Source: Changchengzhania lutea
GTDB taxonomy: Bacteria > Bacteroidota > Bacteroidia > Flavobacteriales > Flavobacteriaceae
NCBI RefSeq assembly: GCF_006974145.1
Contig: NZ_CP039456.1
Coordinates: 744,001-808,000, forward strand
DNA length: 64,000 nucleotides
Direction of reading: 5' to 3'
Shown one piece after another: positions 33,896 through 43,435 of the stretch. The notes below the pieces were generated by a model. It had not been told where the DNA came from and ran no database searches. It saw nothing but the letters and a program-made list of their open reading frames with translations. Made by a program: the position numbers and the translations under genes. Position 1 is the stretch's first letter. Every line of letters starts with the position of its first letter.

Positions 33896-36316
33896 TTATT
33901 CGGTTCGTAAACTATCGGTAGGATTAGATAACGCCGAACGAATGGCTTGATAACCTATGGTCAATACAGCAATAGATAGTGCTATCATCCCAGCACTTAT
34001 AATGAGCCACCAATTTATGTTTATTCTATATGTAAAATTTTCCAACCAGTTAGTCATCATCCAATATGCTATAGGTATAGCAATGACAATAGCAATGAAC
34101 ACCAACTTTAAAAACCCTGAAGTCAGTAATTTTACAATGCTCGTAACAGAAGCGCCCAAAATTTTTCGGATGCCAATTTCTTTAATCCTTTGAGACGTTG
34201 TAAATGCAACTATCCCGAATAAGCCCAAACAAGCAATTATAATAGATAGGATGGAAAAGTAATTGAACAGTGTATTTATACGTGCTTCTTTTTTATATAA
34301 TTTCTTGAAGGCTTCGTCTAGAAAGAAATAATCAAAAGGTCTGGCTGGTGAGATTTCTTGCATACTCACCTTAATACTATTTAAAGTACTTTCTATATCA
34401 TTTCCAGAAAACTTTATAATCATGTTATCTGTATAATACGTTTCGGGTGACAGGGTTAGTATGAGCGGTTCTACTTTTTTATGTAAGGATTGCAGGTGAA
34501 AGTCTTTTACAACACCTACTAATTTGCCTTTTTTAGAGGCCCCCTTACTTATATTTTCCATCTCTAAACCTACGCCAATATGATCTTGAATGCCAAACTT
34601 TTGTGCAGCGGATTCGTTCATTATAAATGCTGTAGAAGAATCTGTACTGTGTTGTCTGGAAAACCCTCGTCCCTTGACCATGGTCATGCCCATAGCCGTT
34701 ATAAAATTCTCATCAACCAGAATTGTAGAAGTATTGGCCTTGGTTTGGACACCTTTATAATTAACAATAGTTTCAAAATCGTAATAGCCTTTTTGCCAAG
34801 GGAAATTTGAAATTGCAGACACATCCGAAACAGAATTAATTTGCATCAATTTATTCTTTACAACATCAAAATTGTTCTGTATGTTTTCATCACGCACTGG
34901 CAATATAAGGACTTGGTCTTTGCTGAATCCTAAATTTTTCGTTTTAATAAAAGCCATTTGCGATTGCATAACAAGTGTAGCAATAATCAATACTACTGCT
35001 ATAAAAAATTGGAACACTATTAATACAGATTGCAAAGAAACGCTTGCTCGATTTTTAAACACTTTACTACTGAAACCTTTTAAAGTGGAAATCACATTAA
35101 AACGAAAAAGAAACATGGTAGGAACAAGAGCTATCAAAAATCCTAAGGCTGCCAATAAAAGCCCCATAACCATCCAAACTTTAGTTGTTGTTGATAAAAA
35201 TAAGTTTAATTGGGTATCCATCAACGTGTTGAATGATGGTAAAAACAGGAAACACCATAATAAAGCCAGTAGTAACGCAATAAACAGGTAAAACAAACTT
35301 TCTATCAGTGTTTGCTTCCAAATATGGCCTCGTGTAGCGCCCAAAACTTTTTTTATCCCGACTTCTTTAAAGCGCAATACAATTCTTGCCAAGAATAAGT
35401 TTATAAAATTAAATGCAGCAATAAGCAGTATGACTATTCCAGCAGCAATGAAAATATATAAAATTTTCTTGTCGATAGTGGTATGCATTTCATTCTCGAG
35501 ATTTGAAAAATGTACTTCCTCCATCTTCTGCAAATCGTGAGAACGACTTTTAGTAATATAAGACGGAAGGTGCTTTGCATCAAACTCATGCAACCGCTTT
35601 TGAATAGCATTAGGTTGAATAGATTCATTCCACTTAACAAAGCTATAAATCGGGGGGTAATGCCAAGTACTTCTTGGATCTGCTATCCAAGAACCCATGA
35701 TTTCTTTAGCGGCACTCATAGGCACAATCATATCAAATTGTATAGTAGACTGAGATGGCTGTTCCTTGAAAATTCCAGCAACAATAAATAGCACATTTTG
35801 TTCAACCAGTAATTCCTTACCCATAGCGTTGGTCGTGCCAAAATACTTTTTCGCTGTAGCTTCAGTAAGAAGTATATTATGAGGTTCATTTAGAACTGTA
35901 GACGTATCTCCCTGAAGCAGTTTAAAAGAGAACACATCAAATAACGTGGAGTCTGCATAAAAGAATTTTTCTTCCTGCAGTACGATATTTTTTTCTTTAT
36001 TGGCAACGGTGACACTTTGCGGAAATAAGCGCACGACCTCATCTACCTCAGATAGCTGCGATTTCAATAAAGGAGCGTAAGGCAAAAAGGAATTTGCAAA
36101 ATTCCTAATGGAACCTTCTGAAGTTTCATTTACAGTTATACGGTAAATCTGGTCAGTATCTGCATGAAATTTATCATACCTCATTTCATTATCCACAAAT
36201 AGAAAAATAATCACGCAGCATGCAATACCTACGGAAAGTCCAAATAGATTAATTGAAGAATTCAATCTGTACCTTAAAGCCTGACGATATACCTGTTTAA
36301 AATAATTGCGGATCAT
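33896..36316 (-). CDS. MacB/FtsX-type permease (2 of 4)
   Basis: 806 aa with the same order as its neighbours: MIRNYFKQVYRQALRYRLNS, periplasmic core, FtsX bundle with KEVGIKKVLGATRG, second periplasmic domain, FtsX bundle with KEIGIRKILGASV, and the ending NPTDSLRTE. It differs strongly in sequence from the other three, so the duplication is old. It is 35 bp upstream of permease 1, and the leader before its ATG carries part of the shared AAAAACGAACAATC leader motif. Confidence 0.92.
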   Translation of the reverse strand: MIRNYFKQVYRQALRYRLNSSINLFGLSVGIACCVIIFLFVDNEMRYDKFHADTDQIYRITVNETSEGSIRNFANSFLPYAPLLKSQLSEVDEVVRLFPQSVTVANKEKNIVLQEEKFFYADSTLFDVFSFKLLQGDTSTVLNEPHNILLTEATAKKYFGTTNAMGKELLVEQNVLFIVAGIFKEQPSQSTIQFDMIVPMSAAKEIMGSWIADPRSTWHYPPIYSFVKWNESIQPNAIQKRLHEFDAKHLPSYITKSRSHDLQKMEEVHFSNLENEMHTTIDKKILYIFIAAGIVILLIAAFNFINLFLARIVLRFKEVGIKKVLGATRGHIWKQTLIESLFYLFIALLLALLWCFLFLPSFNTLMDTQLNLFLSTTTKVWMVMGLLLAALGFLIALVPTMFLFRFNVISTLKGFSSKVFKNRASVSLQSVLIVFQFFIAVVLIIATLVMQSQMAFIKTKNLGFSKDQVLILPVRDENIQNNFDVVKNKLMQINSVSDVSAISNFPWQKGYYDFETIVNYKGVQTKANTSTILVDENFITAMGMTMVKGRGFSRQHSTDSSTAFIMNESAAQKFGIQDHIGVGLEMENISKGASKKGKLVGVVKDFHLQSLHKKVEPLILTLSPETYYTDNMIIKFSGNDIESTLNSIKVSMQEISPARPFDYFFLDEAFKKLYKKEARINTLFNYFSILSIIIACLGLFGIVAFTTSQRIKEIGIRKILGASVTSIVKLLTSGFLKLVFIAIVIAIPIAYWMMTNWLENFTYRININWWLIISAGMIALSIAVLTIGYQAIRSALSNPTDSLRTE

Positions 36317-36378
36317 AATAGTTTATTTTCGATTGTTCGTTTTTGATACTGAAACACGTTCAGCGCAGGTTGATTTAT

Positions 36379-38799
36379 TTATTCTGTGCGCAATGATTTC
36401 ACAGGATTAGATGTTGCAGCACTAATAGTCTTTCCAGCTATTGTCATCATGGCTATTAAGACCGCAATTCCACCAGCAGCCAAGAATATCCAAATATTTA
36501 GATCAATGCGGTAAGCATAGTTTTGTAACCATTTACTCATTGCCCACCACGCAATTGGTGTTGCAATGAGAAAAGCGATAGCAACCAATTTTAAAAAGTC
36601 CTTAGTCAAAAGTACCGTAATAGCTGAAACACTTGCCCCCACAATTTTGCGAACCCCTATTTCCTTACGACGTTGAGCTACAATAAGCAGTGACATTGCA
36701 AATAAACCAATACAACTTAAAAAAATAGCAAGGATAGAACCACTACCTATCATCGTAGTCATGGTACGCTCATTACGAAGTGTCCGGTCTATATTTTCAT
36801 TTAAAAAGGATCCTTGAAACTCCGCATTAGGCTCTATGGATGCCCACGCAGCTTTGACATTAGTGTAGGATTGCTCTAGATTTTGAGGTGCAACTTTCAC
36901 ATATGCATTTCTTAAATTCCAATTAGGTAATGCAAAAAGCGTCATCGGCGCAATATTTCGATCGAGTTCCTGAAAATTAAAGTCTTTTATGACACCTACT
37001 ACAGAGAAGGCAACAGAATCATCCAAGATGATTCTGGAGTTCAAAATTTCCTTTTCATTTAGCTGTTTCGCCATCGATTCATTGATGATAACAGATAAGC
37101 TATCACTAGCTAAGTTTTTTCGAAAGGAACGACCTTTTATAAGATTCAAATCTAAGGTTTCAACATAATCTGCATCGACGACTAACATGTGGGTATCCAC
37201 ACCACGCCCTTGGTACTCAAAACCCAAAACACTGGTAGAACGATTTCCGTCTTTACCATAACCCAAAATATTATTGGATGCTGTAATACTCACAATATTT
37301 GTTTTATTTTCAAGGGCATCCCGAAGTAGTTGCAGCGCTTGTTGGTCGTTACGTTTTCCGTTAAGAGGAAAAGCGATAACTTGGTCTTTGTTAAAGCCTA
37401 AATCTTTAGTTCGCATAAATTCCACCTGATTCTGAAGCACAAGCGTTCCGCTAATGAGTAATATGGCAATCCCAAACTGCAATACTATTAAACTGTTGCG
37501 TAAATGATTTTTTCTGCTGTTCTCCAGTTTTCCTTTTAGACTTTGTAAAGTACCTAGACGGCTCATTAATAAGGCAGGATAGCCTCCTGCAATTAGCGTG
37601 ATGACCACAACACTTAGAATTAGCCCGAGCAGTATAGAGGGGCTCAATAGCGTTACAAACGAAGCTCTTGTTCTAAATAATGCCTGAAAAGGCTGCAACA
37701 ACAGGGAAGCAGTTAAAATCCCCAAACCCGTAGATGTTAAAAAAACTAAAATACTTTCACCCCAAAATTGAAAGAACAACTGCCCCTCACCTGCTCCTAG
37801 CGTTTTACGCATCCCAATCTCTCGCAGTCTTTGCACACTTTTTGCGATGCTCATATTTATAAAATTGACGCAGGCGATAAATACAATGAGAATGGCTATA
37901 CCCAATACCAAATAAGGCATCGTACGATTTACGGTGACTGCACCTTGATTGAAATTAGCAAACCTGATATCTGCCAAGGGTAGCAGTTTAATTTGCTTAT
38001 AAATACCGTTAGAATTTGGTTGAACACCATCACGCTTGGCATCATCAATTTCGTTTTTATAGTGTAGTTGTGTGAAATCTGTAGTACTTTTTTCAAATTG
38101 TAAAGGTGTCATACCTTTGGAAAGTTGCATATAGACTTCATGATTCTCTATATCCCAACGTCCTATGGTTCTAGCATAAGCGTGATTCGGCTGACTTTTA
38201 AAATTAAGTACCACATCAAAGCCCATTGAACTTGTATCGGGAAAATCCTTCACAATTGCCGTAACAATAAAGGGCACTTGCTCCTCATCCCTTAAAATAG
38301 CAACTGTTTGACCAATTGGGTTTTCATCTCCAAATATTCTTTTTGCAGCCTTTTCAGTAATCACAACAGCAGATTCTGAAGTTATTGGATTCTGCACATC
38401 TCCTTTTACTATAGGAAAGCTGAACATATCAAAAAAATCAGGGTCTACATAAGCAACATGCATACCTAGCTGTTTGTCTTTATGGCTTAATAAAATGCCC
38501 GAACCATTATAGCGTGTTATCCTTTCAACTCCTGTTATTTCATCACGAAGTGCAACAGCAAAGGGTTCAGGTTTAGAAATATTGGCCTCAAATCCATTTG
38601 GAGTACTGTCTTCCGAATACACTTGATAAAGGTATTCTCCTTGTTCATGGAAACTGTCAAAAGAAAGTTGAAACACTGCAAACATGGCTAACAATAGGGC
38701 CACTCCAAAAGCGGTGGTAAGACCGACGATGTTAAGCGCCGTAAACGTCCTGTTCTTCCACAAGCTTCTGATTGCTGTTTTAAAATAATTGCGGATCAT
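36379..38799 (-). CDS. MacB/FtsX-type permease (3 of 4)
   Basis: 806 aa. MIRNYFKTAIRSLWKNRTFT, periplasmic core, FtsX bundle with REIGMRKTLGAGEG, second periplasmic domain, FtsX bundle with KEIGVRKIVGASV, and the ending NPVKSLRTE. It has the longest spacer of the set (62 bp) before the next gene, containing a short inverted repeat-like stretch (CTGAAACACGTTCAGC, about 36348-36366). Leader motif AATCAAAAAACGAACAATC directly before the ATG. Confidence 0.92.
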   Translation of the reverse strand: MIRNYFKTAIRSLWKNRTFTALNIVGLTTAFGVALLLAMFAVFQLSFDSFHEQGEYLYQVYSEDSTPNGFEANISKPEPFAVALRDEITGVERITRYNGSGILLSHKDKQLGMHVAYVDPDFFDMFSFPIVKGDVQNPITSESAVVITEKAAKRIFGDENPIGQTVAILRDEEQVPFIVTAIVKDFPDTSSMGFDVVLNFKSQPNHAYARTIGRWDIENHEVYMQLSKGMTPLQFEKSTTDFTQLHYKNEIDDAKRDGVQPNSNGIYKQIKLLPLADIRFANFNQGAVTVNRTMPYLVLGIAILIVFIACVNFINMSIAKSVQRLREIGMRKTLGAGEGQLFFQFWGESILVFLTSTGLGILTASLLLQPFQALFRTRASFVTLLSPSILLGLILSVVVITLIAGGYPALLMSRLGTLQSLKGKLENSRKNHLRNSLIVLQFGIAILLISGTLVLQNQVEFMRTKDLGFNKDQVIAFPLNGKRNDQQALQLLRDALENKTNIVSITASNNILGYGKDGNRSTSVLGFEYQGRGVDTHMLVVDADYVETLDLNLIKGRSFRKNLASDSLSVIINESMAKQLNEKEILNSRIILDDSVAFSVVGVIKDFNFQELDRNIAPMTLFALPNWNLRNAYVKVAPQNLEQSYTNVKAAWASIEPNAEFQGSFLNENIDRTLRNERTMTTMIGSGSILAIFLSCIGLFAMSLLIVAQRRKEIGVRKIVGASVSAITVLLTKDFLKLVAIAFLIATPIAWWAMSKWLQNYAYRIDLNIWIFLAAGGIAVLIAMMTIAGKTISAATSNPVKSLRTE

Positions 38800-38825
38800 G
38801 ATTGTTCGTTTTTTGATTAATTGAT

Positions 38826-41225
38826 TTATTCGGTACGTAATGAATCTACTGGGTTTGATGTTGCTGCTTTAACTGATTGAAAACTCACTGTGACAAGCGT
38901 TATAATCAGTGCGCCAGAACAAGCAATAAAAAATACGGTCCATGATATATCTGTACGATAACTGAATTTTTGTAACCATTGACTCATGATATAATAAGCA
39001 ATAGGAGAAGCGATTACGAGTGAGATAACGACTAGTGTAATAAAATCCTTTGAAAGAATCATCCATAACTGACTTACGGAAGCTCCTAAAATTTTCCGAA
39101 CGCCAATTTCTTTTGTGCGTTGTTCTGCAACAAATGCTGCCAATCCGAAAAGCCCTAAACAACTAATAAAAATGGCTAATCCTGTAAAGACTTTGGAGAG
39201 ACTTGCAATACGTTCTTCCGACCTGAATTTCTGACCATACTCTTCGTCTACAAACTGGTAATCGAATGGGAGGTTGGGGAAATTTGTCTTAAACGTATTT
39301 TCAATCAATTCTAAATTTTTACTAACACTATTTTGTGGATTTAAACGAAGATTATAATAGGCGATATTTCCATATTTTTCAAAAACATACATGGCCTGCT
39401 TTACTGGACTATATGGTGATTGCACAACCATATCTTCAATAACACCCACAATTTGCAATGGAGTAAAAGGGTCTTCGGTATCAGAATCTCTAATATATTT
39501 GCCAATTGGGTCTGTAATACCCATATATTTTACGGCAGTTTCATTTAAAATTACGGCATTGGAATCTGTTGCAAACTCGCGAGAAAAACCACGTCCAGCT
39601 TTCAATTTTAAATCTAATGTCCCAACAAACTCATAGGTGACAGAGGTGTATGCCAGATCCTCTTGAAACCCTTCTGGTTTTTCATCCCAAGTATAACCAC
39701 TTCTATTGGACCAAACGTTGGTTGTAGGACTACTCATTCCTGCCATTTCTAACGCTCCTCCAGAAGCTATAAATTGATTGCGCATAATATCGTTCTTGCC
39801 AACAAATTCTGTACTCATCACTGGGATTTGAATTAATCCTTCTTTAGTATATCCGACAGGTCTATCTTTACTAAACTGAATTTGATTCATAACCACCAAT
39901 GTGCCTATAATAAGTGCTATGGAAACCGTAAACTGCGTAACCACTAATATTTTTCTTGGAAGTGCCGCAAAACGGCCAGCTTTAAAGGTGCCTTTTAGAA
40001 CAGTAACCGGATTAAAAGATGACAGATATAATGCGGGATAACTTCCTGCCAAAAAGGATGTGATAAGTATAAAAATTAAAGACACTCCCCAAAAGGAAAG
40101 ATTAGCCCAAGGGAATATAATGTCTTTATTAGCTAGATTATTGAATCCGTTTAAGAATAGAAGTACTAAAGCAAGTGCAAAGACATAAGATAAGACAACA
40201 ATTAAAAACGACTCGCTTAGAAATTGAAAGATTAATTGACCACGATGTGAACCAATAGATTTTCTGATGCCTACTTCTGTGGCGCGTTTTTCAGAACGTG
40301 CCGTACTTAAATTCACGAAATTAATACATGCTAAAAGCAATACGAAAAGCCCAATAATTCCGAATAACCAGACATTTTCGATACGACCTCCAGTTTGAAT
40401 ACCATTTTCAAAATTTGAACGTAAATACCAGTCTTTCATTGGTAATAGAAATATTTGTGGATTGAATTGCGCTTCATCTGTTGCTAAATTTTTCTTGACA
40501 TCTTTGATTTTAGCTGTCACGACATCCATGGTGGTATTTTCATTGATTTGCACAAACATTTGAAACGAGTTGTTTCCCCAGCTATCAACAGCATTTGTAA
40601 TCCATTCTTGTGCTGTTATATATTGTTTCCAGGGCATTAAATAGTGGGTGTCTTTAAAGGAACTGTTTTCCGGAATATCTTCATATACTGCCGTAACAAC
40701 CATATCAAACTCATTGTTGACTTTAATAGTTTTACCTAATGGATTTTCAGAATTAAATAAGGCTTGACCGGTGGATTGCGACAGCATAATCGAATTCTTT
40801 TCTTTTAAGCCGTTTTTTTTACCTTCCAAAATATTTAAGCTTAACATGTCTGTCGCACCTTCTTGCATGAAATTCCCTTCTCTATTTAGGTTTATTTCGC
40901 CATATCCTAAATATCTGGGCTGTGTCCAGGAGGACATTATTATATGCTTAAAATTATCGTTATAACTTTCGCGCAACGCGAATTCTAATGGTCTTGGAAT
41001 AGCTGGGCCGGTTCCTGTCTCATCATTAATAGTCTGATGTTGAAGAATTTGAGCGACATGTGCCTTGTTTTCGAAGTGATTGTTATAACTTAATTCGTCA
41101 TGTATCCAAAGACCAATCATAATCGTTGCTGCCATTCCAATAGCAAGACCTGAAATATTAATTAAGGAATACACCTTATTCTTTATAAGATTCCGAAAGG
41201 CTACTTTTAGATAGTTTTTAAACAT
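38826..41225 (-). CDS. MacB/FtsX-type permease (4 of 4)
   Basis: 799 aa. MFKNYLKVAFRNLIKNKVYS, periplasmic core, FtsX bundle with TEVGIRKSIGSHRG, second periplasmic domain, FtsX bundle with KEIGVRKILGASVS, and the ending NPVDSLRTE. It is the permease nearest the HlyD-type adaptor and ATPase 2, with which it probably forms the original transporter. The leader before its ATG again carries the CAAAAAACGAACAATC-type motif. Confidence 0.92.
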   Translation of the reverse strand: MFKNYLKVAFRNLIKNKVYSLINISGLAIGMAATIMIGLWIHDELSYNNHFENKAHVAQILQHQTINDETGTGPAIPRPLEFALRESYNDNFKHIIMSSWTQPRYLGYGEINLNREGNFMQEGATDMLSLNILEGKKNGLKEKNSIMLSQSTGQALFNSENPLGKTIKVNNEFDMVVTAVYEDIPENSSFKDTHYLMPWKQYITAQEWITNAVDSWGNNSFQMFVQINENTTMDVVTAKIKDVKKNLATDEAQFNPQIFLLPMKDWYLRSNFENGIQTGGRIENVWLFGIIGLFVLLLACINFVNLSTARSEKRATEVGIRKSIGSHRGQLIFQFLSESFLIVVLSYVFALALVLLFLNGFNNLANKDIIFPWANLSFWGVSLIFILITSFLAGSYPALYLSSFNPVTVLKGTFKAGRFAALPRKILVVTQFTVSIALIIGTLVVMNQIQFSKDRPVGYTKEGLIQIPVMSTEFVGKNDIMRNQFIASGGALEMAGMSSPTTNVWSNRSGYTWDEKPEGFQEDLAYTSVTYEFVGTLDLKLKAGRGFSREFATDSNAVILNETAVKYMGITDPIGKYIRDSDTEDPFTPLQIVGVIEDMVVQSPYSPVKQAMYVFEKYGNIAYYNLRLNPQNSVSKNLELIENTFKTNFPNLPFDYQFVDEEYGQKFRSEERIASLSKVFTGLAIFISCLGLFGLAAFVAEQRTKEIGVRKILGASVSQLWMILSKDFITLVVISLVIASPIAYYIMSQWLQKFSYRTDISWTVFFIACSGALIITLVTVSFQSVKAATSNPVDSLRTE

Positions 41226-41275
41226 GATTGGTGATTTTTGATTGTTCGTTTTTTGATTGATGAAATGATTGATGT

Positions 41276-41953
41276 CTACATTAAAATATTTTCGGTTACT
41301 TTTTGACCATCAAGCATTCTAATAATGCGATGGCTATATTTGGCATCGTGTTCACTATGTGTTACCATAATTATGGTGGTTCCTGCTTCGTTTAAATCAA
41401 TGAGCAAGTCCATAACTTCATTACCGTTCGTACTGTCTAGATTTCCAGTTGGCTCATCAGCTAAAATTAATTTTGGGTTATTAACCACAGCTCTTGCTAC
41501 GGCAACACGTTGTTGTTGACCACCAGATAATTGTTGTGGAAAATGATTGCGTCTGTGCATGATTTGCATTTTCTCTAAAACCGCTTCCACTTGAACTTTT
41601 CGTTCAGCAGGTTTAACGCCGGTGTATATTAATGGCAATTCAACATTCTCAAAAACCGTAAGCTCGTCTATAAGATTAAAACTTTGGAAAACGAAACCTA
41701 CATTATGCTTACGTAGTTCAGAACGTTTACGTTCCTTATACCCAGAAACTTCTTCGCCATTAAATTTGAAGCTGCCACCATCAGAATCATCCAATAGGCC
41801 AAGAATATTTAGTAAAGTCGATTTTCCACAGCCTGATGGTCCCATAATGGCAACGAATTCCCCTTGTTTCACTTCAAAGGATAATTTGTTTAAGGCAATG
41901 GTTTGAACTTCTTCGGTTCGGTAAAATTTTTCTAAATCGGTAATTTGTATCAT
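41276..41953 (-). CDS. MacB/LolD-type ABC transporter ATPase (2)
   Basis: 225 aa. Walker A GPSGCGKST, Q-loop FVFQSFNLIDELTV, signature LSGGQQQRVAVARA, Walker B LILADEPTGNLDS and switch His in VTHSEHDAKYS. This is the fully canonical ATPase of the pair. It lies 25 bp after the adaptor gene and 50 bp before permease 4. It uses ATP to drive the MacB-like pump through the KEIGxRK coupling helices of the permeases. Confidence 0.93.
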   Translation of the reverse strand: MIQITDLEKFYRTEEVQTIALNKLSFEVKQGEFVAIMGPSGCGKSTLLNILGLLDDSDGGSFKFNGEEVSGYKERKRSELRKHNVGFVFQSFNLIDELTVFENVELPLIYTGVKPAERKVQVEAVLEKMQIMHRRNHFPQQLSGGQQQRVAVARAVVNNPKLILADEPTGNLDSTNGNEVMDLLIDLNEAGTTIIMVTHSEHDAKYSHRIIRMLDGQKVTENILM

Positions 41954-41978
41954 GATGTTCGTTTTTTGATTGACTTTT

Positions 41979-43229
41979 TTATTTTAATATTAATTCTTGG
42001 GTATCTCCATAGCTGTCATAGCTAGATGTAATGACTTTATCACCAGGATTTAATCCGTCAAGAACTTCATAGTATTCTGTATTCTGACTTCCTAATCTGA
42101 TGTTTACTTTATAGGCTGAACTGCCGTCTTCACTAACTTTAAAAATCCAATTGCCACCTGTTTTTTGAAAAAACCCGCCTTTAGAAACTAATAAGGCCTC
42201 CTTTTCGGCGCTCAATGCCACACGAATTTGAAGATTTTGACCACGACGAATACCTTCTGGCACGTCGCCTTCAAATTGCATATCTACTTGGAAACGGCCA
42301 TTGGTTACTTGTGTAAACACTTTTTTAATGGTCAACGTGAATTGCTTATTATTAAATGTAAAAGTTCCCGTTTGTCCATTATAAATTCTGGAAATATAAT
42401 GCTCGTCAATATCCACACGAACTTTAAAACCACTCAAAACGTCTATCTGTCCTAAGCGTTCGCCCTTATTTTTAGATTGTCCAATTTCAGCATCTAAAGA
42501 GGTTAACTGTCCATCAACCGGTGCTCTTACAACGAGATCCCCTACCTTTTTTTGCATCAATTTTAATGCGCTTTGGGTTCTTATATAAGAACTCTGGGCT
42601 TGGTTAAACTCTTGTTTGGTTGAAACAGAATCTTGACTCAACACTTTTTTAGACAATTCCATACGTTCCTTTTGGTAGTTGTAATTGTTTTCAGAAGACT
42701 CAAAATCTTGACGACCTATAGCATCTTTTTCATAAAGACGTTTATTTAAATTATAAATACGTTTCGCTTCAATTAGGCTGTTTTCAACGTCTGTAAATTG
42801 ATTACGTCTATTAATGGTATTTTGTCTAGCTGCATTTTGAGAAATTTGCATTTGCGTCAACAGGTTGTAAACCGATGTTTCTTGATTGATTAGACTTAAC
42901 TCCAAATCGGTGTTTGATAATCGTAAAATAGGCTCTCCTTTTTTCATGATGGCGCCATCTTCCACAAATTTTTCTTCCACACGACCCCCTTCTAAAGCAT
43001 CTAGATAAATAGTTGTAATGGGTAATACAATACCGTTTACAGGAATGTTTTCTTGAAATATGGCATTGGTAATGGTGTTGATTGAAATACGCTCTTTTTC
43101 AACATTCAGTTTTGAACCACCACTTGTAGATAATATCACAAATATTATTAACGCTATGATGGCCAACCCACCTCCAAATAGCAGGATTTTTTGTTTTGAA
43201 AATTGTTTCTTTTGAATTGGAACGTCCAT
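41979..43229 (-). CDS. HlyD/MacA-type periplasmic adaptor
   Basis: 416 aa. A short cytoplasmic tail, one membrane helix (about 14-34, LLFGGGLAIIALIIFVILST), a barrel-sandwich/lipoyl part, a long helical hairpin (about 105-205), a second lipoyl strand (VVRAPVDGQLTSLDAEIGQS) and a beta-barrel/membrane-proximal end (EVLDGLNPGDKVITSSYDSY). It should link the MacB permeases to the TolC duct. First gene of the leftward operon; its promoter region carries a sigma-54-like element and two activator sites (43257-43364). Confidence 0.92.
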   Translation of the reverse strand: MDVPIQKKQFSKQKILLFGGGLAIIALIIFVILSTSGGSKLNVEKERISINTITNAIFQENIPVNGIVLPITTIYLDALEGGRVEEKFVEDGAIMKKGEPILRLSNTDLELSLINQETSVYNLLTQMQISQNAARQNTINRRNQFTDVENSLIEAKRIYNLNKRLYEKDAIGRQDFESSENNYNYQKERMELSKKVLSQDSVSTKQEFNQAQSSYIRTQSALKLMQKKVGDLVVRAPVDGQLTSLDAEIGQSKNKGERLGQIDVLSGFKVRVDIDEHYISRIYNGQTGTFTFNNKQFTLTIKKVFTQVTNGRFQVDMQFEGDVPEGIRRGQNLQIRVALSAEKEALLVSKGGFFQKTGGNWIFKVSEDGSSAYKVNIRLGSQNTEYYEVLDGLNPGDKVITSSYDSYGDTQELILK

Positions 43230-43256
43230 ATTTGGTTTTTTGATTACTAATTATAT

Positions 43257-43272
43257 AGTGAAGATGATGCCA
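43257..43272 (-). promoter_or_regulatory. Candidate sigma-54 promoter of efflux operon
   Basis: On the minus strand TGGCATCATCTTCACT: the -24 GG is present, and the -12 position 10 bp later reads AC rather than GC. It lies 28 bp before the adaptor start and downstream of two activator sites, which fits NtrC-type control, but the -12 element is imperfect. Confidence 0.45.
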
Positions 43273-43326
43273 AAGGCTTAATACACTATAAATCAATTCA
43301 TAAGACAATTATGCAACATGATCAAG

Positions 43327-43364
43327 TGTCCGATTTTGATACACTCATGTCCGAATCTGATACA
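43327..43364. promoter_or_regulatory. Tandem activator sites between efflux and regulator genes
   Basis: Two near-identical 17-bp copies, TGTCCGATTTTGATACA (43327-43343) and TGTCCGAATCTGATACA (43348-43364), start 21 bp apart, i.e. two turns of the helix. Each has TGT-N11-ACA dyad ends. The position about 80-120 bp upstream of the adaptor gene's expected start of transcription, and the neighbouring NtrC-type gene, suggest upstream activating sites. Confidence 0.7.
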
Positions 43365-43435
43365 GTTTTTTACAACCTATATATTTTAGAATGCTTGCTT
43401 TTATAAGCTGAATATAAAGTTGTAATATTGTATTA

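Noticed and set aside
34872-35291. 139-codon open frame on the plus strand inside a permease gene
   Set aside because: Fully antisense to a clear MacB/FtsX permease; sequence is compositionally a shadow of the helices.
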